Shown here: positions 42,903 to 49,868 of the stretch, one piece after another
Position numbering within the stretch: the first letter of the stretch is position 1
How the letters are laid out: every line of letters starts with the position of its first letter
DNA from: an uncultured Lachnospira sp.
GTDB taxonomy: Bacteria; Bacillota; Clostridia; Lachnospirales; Lachnospiraceae
Assembly: GCA_946186125.1 (NCBI GenBank)
Contig: CAMHLZ010000027.1
Coordinates: forward strand, 1-49,868
DNA length: 49,868 nt
Direction of reading: 5' to 3'
Notes under the pieces: generated by a model
Seen by the model: only the letters and a program-made list of their open reading frames with translations
The model's database searches: none
Told to the model about the DNA's origin: nothing
Position numbers and translations under genes: made by a program

Positions 42903-45185
42903 CTACTTTCTGATTATTACACTTCCTGTTGCAGGAACGGTAACAGTATTTTCATTAACTTCATAACCTTCATTTGCAAATAATACATTTTCACCTTTTA
43001 CATTTTCGAGTGATACCGATACCGGCTCATTCGAAAAGTTATGTAATACCGTAATCGTCTCGTCATCACAACTTCTCTCATATGCCATCACAGAAGTATT
43101 TTCCACATCCAAGGCTGTGTAACTGCCCGTATATAATGCCTTGTGTGATTTGCGCAGTGCTATCATATTTTTATAGTACTGATACATTGAAGTTTCATCT
43201 GTCATCTGCTCATCCAACGGCTTAATATCGCGATTTTGTATATTACTAATCCAGTTTGTGTTACTGCCCGTATCCGTTACCGACCATATAAACGGTGTTC
43301 TTTTATATTTATCATCACCGGTACCCTTCATTCCGAGTTCCTCGCCATAATAAATATATGGATTTCCTGAAAGTGTCAGATAAATATTCGCAATCAGTTC
43401 TGCCTTTTTAACATTTCCGTCTACCTGACTCATAATTCTGTCCATATCATGATTGGTTCCAAATACACCATCCAGATACTGTGTATCATACTTATTATAT
43501 TCATTAAGTATCTCTGTAAGGTATGCAGAAAAGTTTAGACCATTTTGGGTTTTGGCAGTTTCTGACTTGACAGACTGCATCATATTCTGTTCAAATGCAA
43601 AATCAAATTTCGTATCAAACGGCTGTGTATACTGTGGTAAAACCTCATCATCCTGCCATGCCTCTCCCACAAGATAGACATCCGGTCTGATTTCCTCACA
43701 GTATGCTGCAAATTCATTCCACCACTGCATGTTTGCCGCATTTCTCTCTTCGTAACTCATACTATTAAATTCATAATCACCATATATATGCATTGCTGCA
43801 TCCATTCGGAAGCCGTCCACTCCCATGTTCAGCCATTTTCCCGCTGCGCTCTTGATTTCTTCTCTTACAGCTTTGTTGTTATAATTCAAGTCCGGCATTA
43901 TCCCGTAAAATGTTGAATAGTAGTAATAATTTCCGGCAGGATACCAGCACTCACAGCCAACAGGTGAATAGTCCCATTCATCATAATTTGCATAATCGTA
44001 TTTACTTACAAAACGGAAATAATCCCTGTACGGGCTGAATATATTGGATTTGGCATCCTGGAACCATTTGTTATTTTCTCCCGTATGATTAATGACAAAA
44101 TCCATAATAATTTTGATATCACGCTTATGTGCCTCATCTATCAGGCGGGCAAAATCCTCTTCCGTTCCATACTCATCATTTAACAATGTGTAATCATCGA
44201 TATCATATCCATGATATGATGAACATTTATTGATTGGCATAAGCCATATTCCGTCTATTCCAAGTTCTTTCAGGTAATCTAACTTTGACGTTACACCGTT
44301 GAAATCTCCAACACCGTTTCCATCAGAATCCGCAAAAGAGCGTACAAATATTTCATAATAAACACCCTGCTTTTCGCTCATGTCGGATTTGTTTCTCTTC
44401 ACATCTTCAAACGTCACATAGTCGTATTTCTGCCATTCAGATTCCACGGCTTCCGATAAATCACCGTAAACCTTTTTCCCTGAAATCACTTTGTAAGGCT
44501 TGATTTTATAGCTATACTTTTCCCCGGCTTTGATGCTCTCATTTTCATAATAACTACCCGTAGCAGTTGCTATCTTTTCAAACTTACTTTCATCCTGATT
44601 TGCCCTGTATATGACATATCCGTTTGCACCTGAAGTTTCATTCCAATACAGATTACTCTGGTCAGATTTTAATCTTTCCGCACCTATAATATCTGCACGA
44701 TAATTATTCAGGTAAAATGTCATTCCATTATATCCTGCATAATCAAACGCTGCTGACTTTCCATCTCCTGATATTTTAAATCCTGAAACGGTCTTTAATC
44801 CTGATTTATATCCCAAAGCATATCCGCCTATAGTCTTTACACTTGCAGGTACGTATATTTTCTTTAACTTTGTACAATTAAAAAACGCACGTTTTTTTAT
44901 ATTCTTAACGGTTTTTGGCAATACAACAGACTGAAGCTTTGAATTGTCTTTAAATGCACTTACACCTATATATGCAACTTTTTTTCCGGCTATCTTATCA
45001 GGAATAACAAGTTTTGAATCTTTTCCCTTATATCCGGTAATTTCAATAGTCTTTCCTACTATCTTATACTGATAGTTCTTGTAAGATTTCGTATCTGACT
45101 GATTCGCATATGCAGTTGTATTTACATACAACATTGCCAAAAATAATGTCAGACTAACTAGTTTTGTGGTTAATTTTTTGTTCAT
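42903..45185 (-). CDS. Secreted GH13 alpha-amylase with N-terminal leucine-rich repeats and Fn3 domain
   Basis: This is a 760-residue protein. A signal peptide covers 1-27 (ending TTAYA). LRR_5 repeats at about 35-130 (LQSVVLPKTVKNIKKRAFFNC, with KLKKIYVPASVKTI) match BspA-type repeats. A Fn3-like domain (YWNETSGANGYVIYRA) follows at about 175-255. The GH13 barrel at 275-690 has region I DFVINH (362-367), nucleophile Asp462 in GFRMDA, acid/base Glu508 in LVGEAW and Asp580 in GTNHD. A C-terminal beta domain ends VPATGSVIIRK. It should cleave alpha-glucans outside the cell; no wall anchor is visible. The ribosome site is GAGGAG. It is the first gene of the pair with the LRR protein. Confidence 0.95.
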   Translation of the reverse strand: MNKKLTTKLVSLTLFLAMLYVNTTAYANQSDTKSYKNYQYKIVGKTIEITGYKGKDSKLVIPDKIAGKKVAYIGVSAFKDNSKLQSVVLPKTVKNIKKRAFFNCTKLKKIYVPASVKTIGGYALGYKSGLKTVSGFKISGDGKSAAFDYAGYNGMTFYLNNYRADIIGAERLKSDQSNLYWNETSGANGYVIYRANQDESKFEKIATATGSYYENESIKAGEKYSYKIKPYKVISGKKVYGDLSEAVESEWQKYDYVTFEDVKRNKSDMSEKQGVYYEIFVRSFADSDGNGVGDFNGVTSKLDYLKELGIDGIWLMPINKCSSYHGYDIDDYTLLNDEYGTEEDFARLIDEAHKRDIKIIMDFVINHTGENNKWFQDAKSNIFSPYRDYFRFVSKYDYANYDEWDYSPVGCECWYPAGNYYYYSTFYGIMPDLNYNNKAVREEIKSAAGKWLNMGVDGFRMDAAMHIYGDYEFNSMSYEERNAANMQWWNEFAAYCEEIRPDVYLVGEAWQDDEVLPQYTQPFDTKFDFAFEQNMMQSVKSETAKTQNGLNFSAYLTEILNEYNKYDTQYLDGVFGTNHDMDRIMSQVDGNVKKAELIANIYLTLSGNPYIYYGEELGMKGTGDDKYKRTPFIWSVTDTGSNTNWISNIQNRDIKPLDEQMTDETSMYQYYKNMIALRKSHKALYTGSYTALDVENTSVMAYERSCDDETITVLHNFSNEPVSVSLENVKGENVLFANEGYEVNENTVTVPATGSVIIRK

Positions 45186-45230
45186 CTCTTTTCTCCTCGT
45201 GTTTTTTATTTAAAATATAATCTATATCTA

Positions 45231-45614
45231 CTATGCTCCGGTAGTGCCTGTAATACATTTCTCAGCTATAAAGTTTTTTATAATGCTGTTGTCATTTGAC
45301 GAATAATAATCAGCTAAAATTTGTTTAAATGTACCATCATATTCCACACGAACATTAAATATACCTTTTCCATTTTGGATAAGTATCTTATTTATGGCAT
45401 AGCTGCCAACTCTTTTATTACCGTCCTTGAACGGTTGCATTCTCATAATATAATGTCCTATATTAATAGCGGAATCCGTAATATTATCTTTATCAATTGC
45501 CATGAGAATGTCGCACAGCCTGTCAATATCCTCTTCTGAAGGAACGGCAGGTCTCCAAATGGTTCCTGAAATCATCACTTCATCCTTTAAAGCGGAGCAG
45601 ATATGTTGCCCCAC
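45231..45614 (-). pseudogene. Truncated Fic-domain protein lacking the catalytic histidine
   Basis: This frame of up to 127 residues matches the later part of a Fic protein: VMISGTIWRPAVPSEEDIDRL resembles the SGTxxRPPxP segment that follows the N-terminal helices. The motif reads MQPFKDGNKR where active Fic enzymes have HPFxDGN(G/K)R. Gln60 is encoded by CAA, one base from His. The only start is a GTG at 45614 without a ribosome site, and a stop codon lies six codons upstream of it. AMPylation activity is unlikely. The AAA-ATPase gene ends 18 nt before. It is most likely a decaying fragment, though expression as an inactive protein is possible. Confidence 0.7.
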
Positions 45615-45632
45615 TTTTAGTATGCTAATTTA

Positions 45633-47333
45633 TTATCCTATCAACACCGTCTTTCCCTCAAAAGCAAATCCATAAGTGAAAATCTTTTCCTTTTCAATTC
45701 CTCTTGCAATCAATGAAGCTGTATATTCTTTTTCTTCTATCTGGGCAAGGGCGGATGCAACGGTATCTTCTAATGTCTTTTCTTCATCCGGATCAAATAC
45801 CTTAAATTCTAAAACATAAGCGTTATCCGTCAGATTATTCGGAACTAGCATAACGTCATATCTGCCATAACCGCTTTCCCTGTTTGACAATACTTCGTAT
45901 TTCTCTTTTAATTCCACCAGCAGGCCAAGAACGAATCCGTGATAGAATCTCTCCGGTTCAATACTCTCTGATGGTCTCATTCCTGTATCAAAATAGCTTA
46001 TAGTCTCCAATGCCACCTTATTCATAAAAGTGTTCATTTTCTTCACGTTGTTTTGTAACAGATTTCGTACAAATTCATTGTAATAGACTTCATTTCTGTC
46101 TCCACGGAACCATCCGTCAATGAATTTTTCAAACATTATATAAACTTCTTCATTAGTAATGGCCAGCTCATAAATCTTTTTAAAGTTACCGCGAATATCT
46201 TTTTTTCTATGAAGTTCTACCACTTTTAAATATCCACTGGCCAGCATTAGGCTCCAAATCGCATCTTTTTGATCATCCAACTGATTATAGATGATTTCCT
46301 CATCAATAGATACAAAAATGCTCTTTCCCTGAATCAAATCCTCCATCTTTTCTTTTACATCAGCACTTCCGGTTCTAACCAGCTGATTTAACAAGGCATT
46401 GGAGCTGGTATTCACCCAATAGCTGTCGTATTCACCTTCAAATAAAAAGTTTATGATCGACCACGGATTATAAATATCCTTCACTTTTCCAAACGTAAGG
46501 CCATCGTACCAGCGTTTCACTTCTTCCTTCTGATCACCGTAGCCATAGGTATCCAAAGCAGCAAATACCTCATCTTCTGTAAACCCAAAAGAAGTACTAT
46601 ACAGAGAAGAAGTTGTCGTCACTACACGAAGGTTGTTCAAATCTGAAAACATCGACTCTTTGCTTATGCGTGTAACGCCTGTCATCACACCACGGTACAG
46701 GCTTGGGTTTGATTTAAATGTAGCATTGAATAAGCCTCGCATGAACTCTGTCATCTCCTGCCAGTAGCCGTGTGTGTAGGCTTCGATAAGCGGGGTGTCG
46801 TATTCGTCTAAGAGTATGATCACTTTTTCTCCATAAAACGCCTGTAGAACCGCGGATAACACCTGTAAGCTTTGGATTGCAATATAATCAGGCATGTCTA
46901 TATTTACCTGCTCTAAAAACACCTTATCTTTATCAATTGTTTTTTCGTTATCTATTATATCAGAGTATACATTAAATACATTCGTGATACTTTGGCAGAT
47001 TAGCTTACATGCTCCGACAAAATCTGTACATTTTATATTAGCAAAACTCAAATTAATAACAGGATACGTTCCCTGCAGTTCTCTATACTTTTCATCTTTC
47101 CAGACAGACAACCCCTCAAACAAATCATCACGTCCTGCATATTTTGTAGAGAAAAAGCACTCCAGCATATTCATATTCATGGTTTTTCCAAATCGGCGCG
47201 GACGCATAATCAAAGTCGCTGCATCGCCCTGTTCCCACCATTCTTTAATAAAATATGTTTTGTCAACAAAAAAATATTGTTTCTTTCTTATTTCTTCAAA
47301 ACTATCTATTCCTATAGCCAATTTCTGCTTCAT
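45633..47333 (-). CDS. AAA-ATPase-like / PD-(D/E)XK nuclease-like protein (DUF1703 type)
   Basis: This 566-residue protein belongs to a family expanded in gut Clostridia and Bacteroidetes. The N-terminus FFVDKTYFIKEWW leads to a Walker A-like RPRRFGKTMNMNML near 45-57. A Walker B-like VIILLDEYDTPL lies near 175, and a sensor-like GVTRISKES near 230. The C-terminal 120 residues contain the PD-(D/E)XK core: GYGRYDVMLVPN and YVLEFKV (D...ExK). It may be a nucleic acid-related or mobile accessory protein; its function is unproven. Length is full and the frame intact. It is not obviously linked to the Fic fragment just after it. Confidence 0.85.
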   Translation of the reverse strand: MKQKLAIGIDSFEEIRKKQYFFVDKTYFIKEWWEQGDAATLIMRPRRFGKTMNMNMLECFFSTKYAGRDDLFEGLSVWKDEKYRELQGTYPVINLSFANIKCTDFVGACKLICQSITNVFNVYSDIIDNEKTIDKDKVFLEQVNIDMPDYIAIQSLQVLSAVLQAFYGEKVIILLDEYDTPLIEAYTHGYWQEMTEFMRGLFNATFKSNPSLYRGVMTGVTRISKESMFSDLNNLRVVTTTSSLYSTSFGFTEDEVFAALDTYGYGDQKEEVKRWYDGLTFGKVKDIYNPWSIINFLFEGEYDSYWVNTSSNALLNQLVRTGSADVKEKMEDLIQGKSIFVSIDEEIIYNQLDDQKDAIWSLMLASGYLKVVELHRKKDIRGNFKKIYELAITNEEVYIMFEKFIDGWFRGDRNEVYYNEFVRNLLQNNVKKMNTFMNKVALETISYFDTGMRPSESIEPERFYHGFVLGLLVELKEKYEVLSNRESGYGRYDVMLVPNNLTDNAYVLEFKVFDPDEEKTLEDTVASALAQIEEKEYTASLIARGIEKEKIFTYGFAFEGKTVLIG

Positions 47334-47437
47334 AACACTCTCCTCTCCAATTCACTGTTTTGCCAAATTCACTACAAATATTATAAAAAATCCATTATAA
47401 GCTGTCAATCAGACACACGCAAATAAATCTCCTGTAT

Positions 47438-48834
47438 TTACCTCAACTTCTTTCCGTTATGACTTACAAAACCTTCATTACTATATTTCACATTGATATT
47501 TGCAAAACTTATCTTAAAACCTTCTCTTATATAATCCTTGATTTCATTTTCTTTATCAGCGGATATCTTAATATTAAAAATACCGTTTTTATACTTAATT
47601 ACAGCATCACACTCAAAAGTTTTTCTATACAAAGTTCCATTTCATCAAGGTTAATCCTGTTGCCCGTATATTTTACATAACGGTCATTTCTTCCTGACAC
47701 ATACAAAAATCCATCCTCATCAATATAACCGTAATCGCCGGTATCTAAAATATTATGCCACTCATCAGGATTACTCAAATCATCCCTGTTACCGGCATAT
47801 CCCATGGCAACATTTCTTCCCTCATATATTATTTTGCCATCGCCTGTTTCATCTGCGCCTCTAATCCGTATTTTTCCCCCTTCTATCACTTTGCCCACAC
47901 TTCCTTTTTTTATTTCAGCATATTTAAGGGGCATTACACATATTCTTGCTGTAGCTTCAGTCTGTCCATACATTACCTGAAACCTGATATTATTTTTCTT
48001 TGCTAAGGCAAGTATTTCTTCATAAACGGATAACGGCATTTTTTCTCCTGCCTGCGTCATCTTTCTTAACGTGGGAATCTTAGTCCACGGTGAGCCTAAC
48101 CTCAAAAGCATGTTGTAAGTATATGCCACTCCTGAAAAAGACGTACAGGATTCTTTTTTCACAAACTCCCAAAATCGTATATCTGCCACTTTATAATCCG
48201 TCACCAGTATCGTCGCACCAACACGCAAATGTGTGTTTATTACGGATAAACCATATGTATAACTACATGGAAGAGATGTAACCGCTCTGTCTGTTTCTTC
48301 TATACTTAGTGCATGAATGATGGCTTCTGTATTACATCTTATATTTTCACGGCTTATTCTTACCATTTTACTGCTTCCGGTACTTCCCGATGTTGACAGA
48401 AGAAGTGCCAGTTCGGGATGTATCTGTAAACCATGACAATACTCAGTTTTATACAAGACATAGTCTTTGAAATCATACACACTTACACCCTGAATGTACT
48501 TACTTATACTGTGTTTTTCAGGGATATAAATAAATTGCGGCTGGTAAGAAATAATCAACGATTCCATTCGCACTGTATCAGTATTCTCTGACAGCATCAT
48601 GACCGTGTATCCATTTTCAATAAATGCAACATATGCAGAAATACATGCAATTGTATTACTGCATATTATCATAACCAATGGTTTTTCACTTCCATTTTTC
48701 GCGATAACATTCTCCATTCTGTATGTAAATTCCCATAACATCTCATACGTCATAATGTTACCATCAAAATCCAGTAGCGCCGGTTTGTTTTTCACTTTTT
48801 CGTATATCGAGCTGCTAAGTATAATATTCTGCAT
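47438..48834 (-). pseudogene. Stand-alone adenylate-forming enzyme, frameshifted near the C-terminus
   Basis: The main frame (47599-48834) gives 411 residues of an AMP-binding ligase: A3 motif LLSTSGSTGSSKMV near 150, A5 VMYGQTEA near 280, A7 LDTGDYGYID, and A8 RNDRYVKYTGNRINLDEME. It then stops at ELCIEKLLSVML. A second frame (47438-47632) supplies the missing C-terminal domain, FECDAVIKYKNG then HNGKKL with the A10-type Lys. Joining them needs one extra base in the CTTTTG run near 47605. With the shift restored the protein would be about 464 residues. It could be a sequencing slip, a pseudogene or phase variation. The substrate is unknown. It overlaps the upstream gene by 20 nt, so both belong to one pathway. 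Confidence 0.7.
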
Positions 48835-49868
48835 CCGCTTCTATCTCCACATCCATATCACATTGTTCCCATGTTTTTATAAATGCACCCATGGTGACAG
48901 GGAGGAAATCCTGTTCTGCCTCATAGACTTTTTTCCATCCGTCATCTGATATATATAAGGATATCGTTTTTTCTCCTCTTACTGCTTTAAATGTCATATC
49001 TTTTTCAAACGCGTAATCTTCCTGATACAGTTCATATGAAGCTACATCAGCTCTGAATACTGCCAGATGAAGATTTCTGCTGTTTCCAAACAGTATCTTT
49101 TCTCCATTTGCTCCTTTGATAATGATTCCCATGTGAAATGCCATACCAACATCAGACTTCATATTTCTTATTCTTACACAGATGCTTTTAGGTTCGCTGT
49201 ACAGGACTTGCACTGCATCATCTTTTTCTGCCCAGGTATCACATACGATGTGTTCCGGTATCCTGATTCTGTATTTATTTTCCGCATGCTCCACATTTAC
49301 ATTCATAGGATTCCACAGAATATCATCTGAAGCAGCCTTTGTAGTATCTTTTAATATCTCATGGGATTTCAGATAACGTGCAGCCTCTTTTAACAATACC
49401 TTTTCCATTGCAATTGCTTCATCAATATTATCTGACACATTATTCTGCTCTCTCATAAGCATATATTTTATCAGATTCCATTTTTCTGCAAGGACTTTAC
49501 ATTTATTTGTATATTCCGAAACGAAACCGGTATCATCATAATTTAATTCCATGAATTTTATGAGTTCCGAATAAAAGACTATACGAAAATTCATTAACTC
49601 TACCATATCAAGAAAATCCGTATGTATGTTTTGCTCTGCTATTTCCTTCTCGACTGAATAAAACTGCAGGCTGTCTTCTGACATTTTTTCCATCACATCA
49701 GAAAAATAATCCTTAAATGCCTGTACTGTACTGTTCAAGTCTCCTGATGATTCTATCTCCCATATGCATGCCTTCCTGCTGATTCCTGCGTCATAGTATT
49801 TGTGAAATCCCGTGATTCCATTTTCAAGTATTCTGTATTCCATCACAAAATCTTCATAACGGGTGGTA
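48815..49868 (-). CDS. Unidentified protein, 5' end beyond the window
   Basis: The frame is open to the right edge, so the N-terminus is missing; candidate starts at 49843 (ATG) and 49846 (GTG) give about 342 residues but have no ribosome site, and the preceding codons (RYEDF) look coding. The first half is helical with LMREQNN near residue 155 and many charged residues. The second half (about 195-340) reads as a beta sandwich, with the strand pattern GNSRNLHLAV and SLYISDDGWKKVYEAE, which resembles DUF1349 or concanavalin-like domains. It ends EIEADAEYYT, overlapping the adenylation gene by 20 nt. I do not recognise the family. Confidence 0.5.
   Translation of the reverse strand, partial: TTRYEDFVMEYRILENGITGFHKYYDAGISRKACIWEIESSGDLNSTVQAFKDYFSDVMEKMSEDSLQFYSVEKEIAEQNIHTDFLDMVELMNFRIVFYSELIKFMELNYDDTGFVSEYTNKCKVLAEKWNLIKYMLMREQNNVSDNIDEAIAMEKVLLKEAARYLKSHEILKDTTKAASDDILWNPMNVNVEHAENKYRIRIPEHIVCDTWAEKDDAVQVLYSEPKSICVRIRNMKSDVGMAFHMGIIIKGANGEKILFGNSRNLHLAVFRADVASYELYQEDYAFEKDMTFKAVRGEKTISLYISDDGWKKVYEAEQDFLPVTMGAFIKTWEQCDMDVEIEADAEYYT

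Noticed and set aside
47599-47620. Programmed -1 frameshift in the adenylation gene
   Set aside because: The zero-frame codons at the shift (AAA CTT TTG) do not form an X-XXY-YYZ slippery heptamer, so loss of a base is simpler.

Overview
The window comes from a low-GC, Gram-positive, spore-forming gut or rumen Clostridium relative, most likely a member of the Lachnospiraceae (Butyrivibrio, Roseburia, Agathobacter or Lachnospira type). The evidence is the AT-rich sequence, the clostridial spoIIA and spoVA sporulation genes, the large multi-module secreted amylase of the kind found in starch-degrading Lachnospiraceae, BspA-type leucine-rich repeat surface proteins, and a lysine riboswitch on dapA. 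The species cannot be named from the sequence alone. I found no rRNA, tRNA or CRISPR array.

Layout. 1-4015 (minus) is most of a very large modular alpha-amylase whose C-terminus lies beyond the left edge; it ends in the window in a 21-bp tandem repeat linker. 4272-5927 (plus) holds a small membrane protein and a histidyl-tRNA synthetase. 5976-9173 (minus) holds a cytoplasmic-looking amidase with a SPOR domain, a small repetitive lipoprotein, and dapA-dapB under a lysine riboswitch. 9174-10381 (minus) holds a corrinoid adenosyltransferase and a divergent single-strand-binding protein. 10736-13565 (plus) holds typA and a PAP2 phosphatase, followed by a minus-strand YigZ/IMPACT protein and a plus-strand class A penicillin-binding protein (14464-17001) with an acidic tail.

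17047-31219 (minus) is a sporulation locus read right to left: a zinc-ribbon/TPR protein, spoIIAA-spoIIAB-sigF, a chemoreceptor with its own terminator, then spoVAA-spoVAB-spoVAC. spoVAC runs with 13-17 nt gaps into a copper P-type ATPase (fused to a CopZ chaperone) and a secreted phage-tail-lysozyme-like protein. An EAL phosphodiesterase with its own vegetative promoter follows, and then spoVAD-spoVAE behind a separate sigma-F/sigma-G-like promoter. The usually contiguous spoVA genes are therefore split by about 5.5 kb of other genes.

31244-37962 (minus) holds folC, a heterodimeric ABC exporter with one degenerate ATP site, and a DegV fatty-acid-binding protein. Decayed DNA sits on both sides of degV: a BspA-type leucine-rich repeat stub before it and IS605/TnpB and possible IS630 relics after it. 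38585-40620 holds two membrane-anchored proteins of unknown function. 40640-40953 is a hairpin-rich intergenic element. 40954-45185 is a two-gene surface starch module: a leucine-rich repeat/Fn3/GH13 amylase fusion and a BspA-type leucine-rich repeat protein. A truncated Fic protein lacking its catalytic His, an AAA-ATPase/PD-(D/E)XK protein, a frameshifted adenylate-forming enzyme and a partial unknown protein reach the right edge.

The points most worth following up are the insertion of copper export and a lysozyme-like gene into the spoVA operon, the copA-copZ fusion that keeps an internal ribosome binding site, and the leucine-rich repeat/amylase fusion. No wholly new defence or mobile system was evident.
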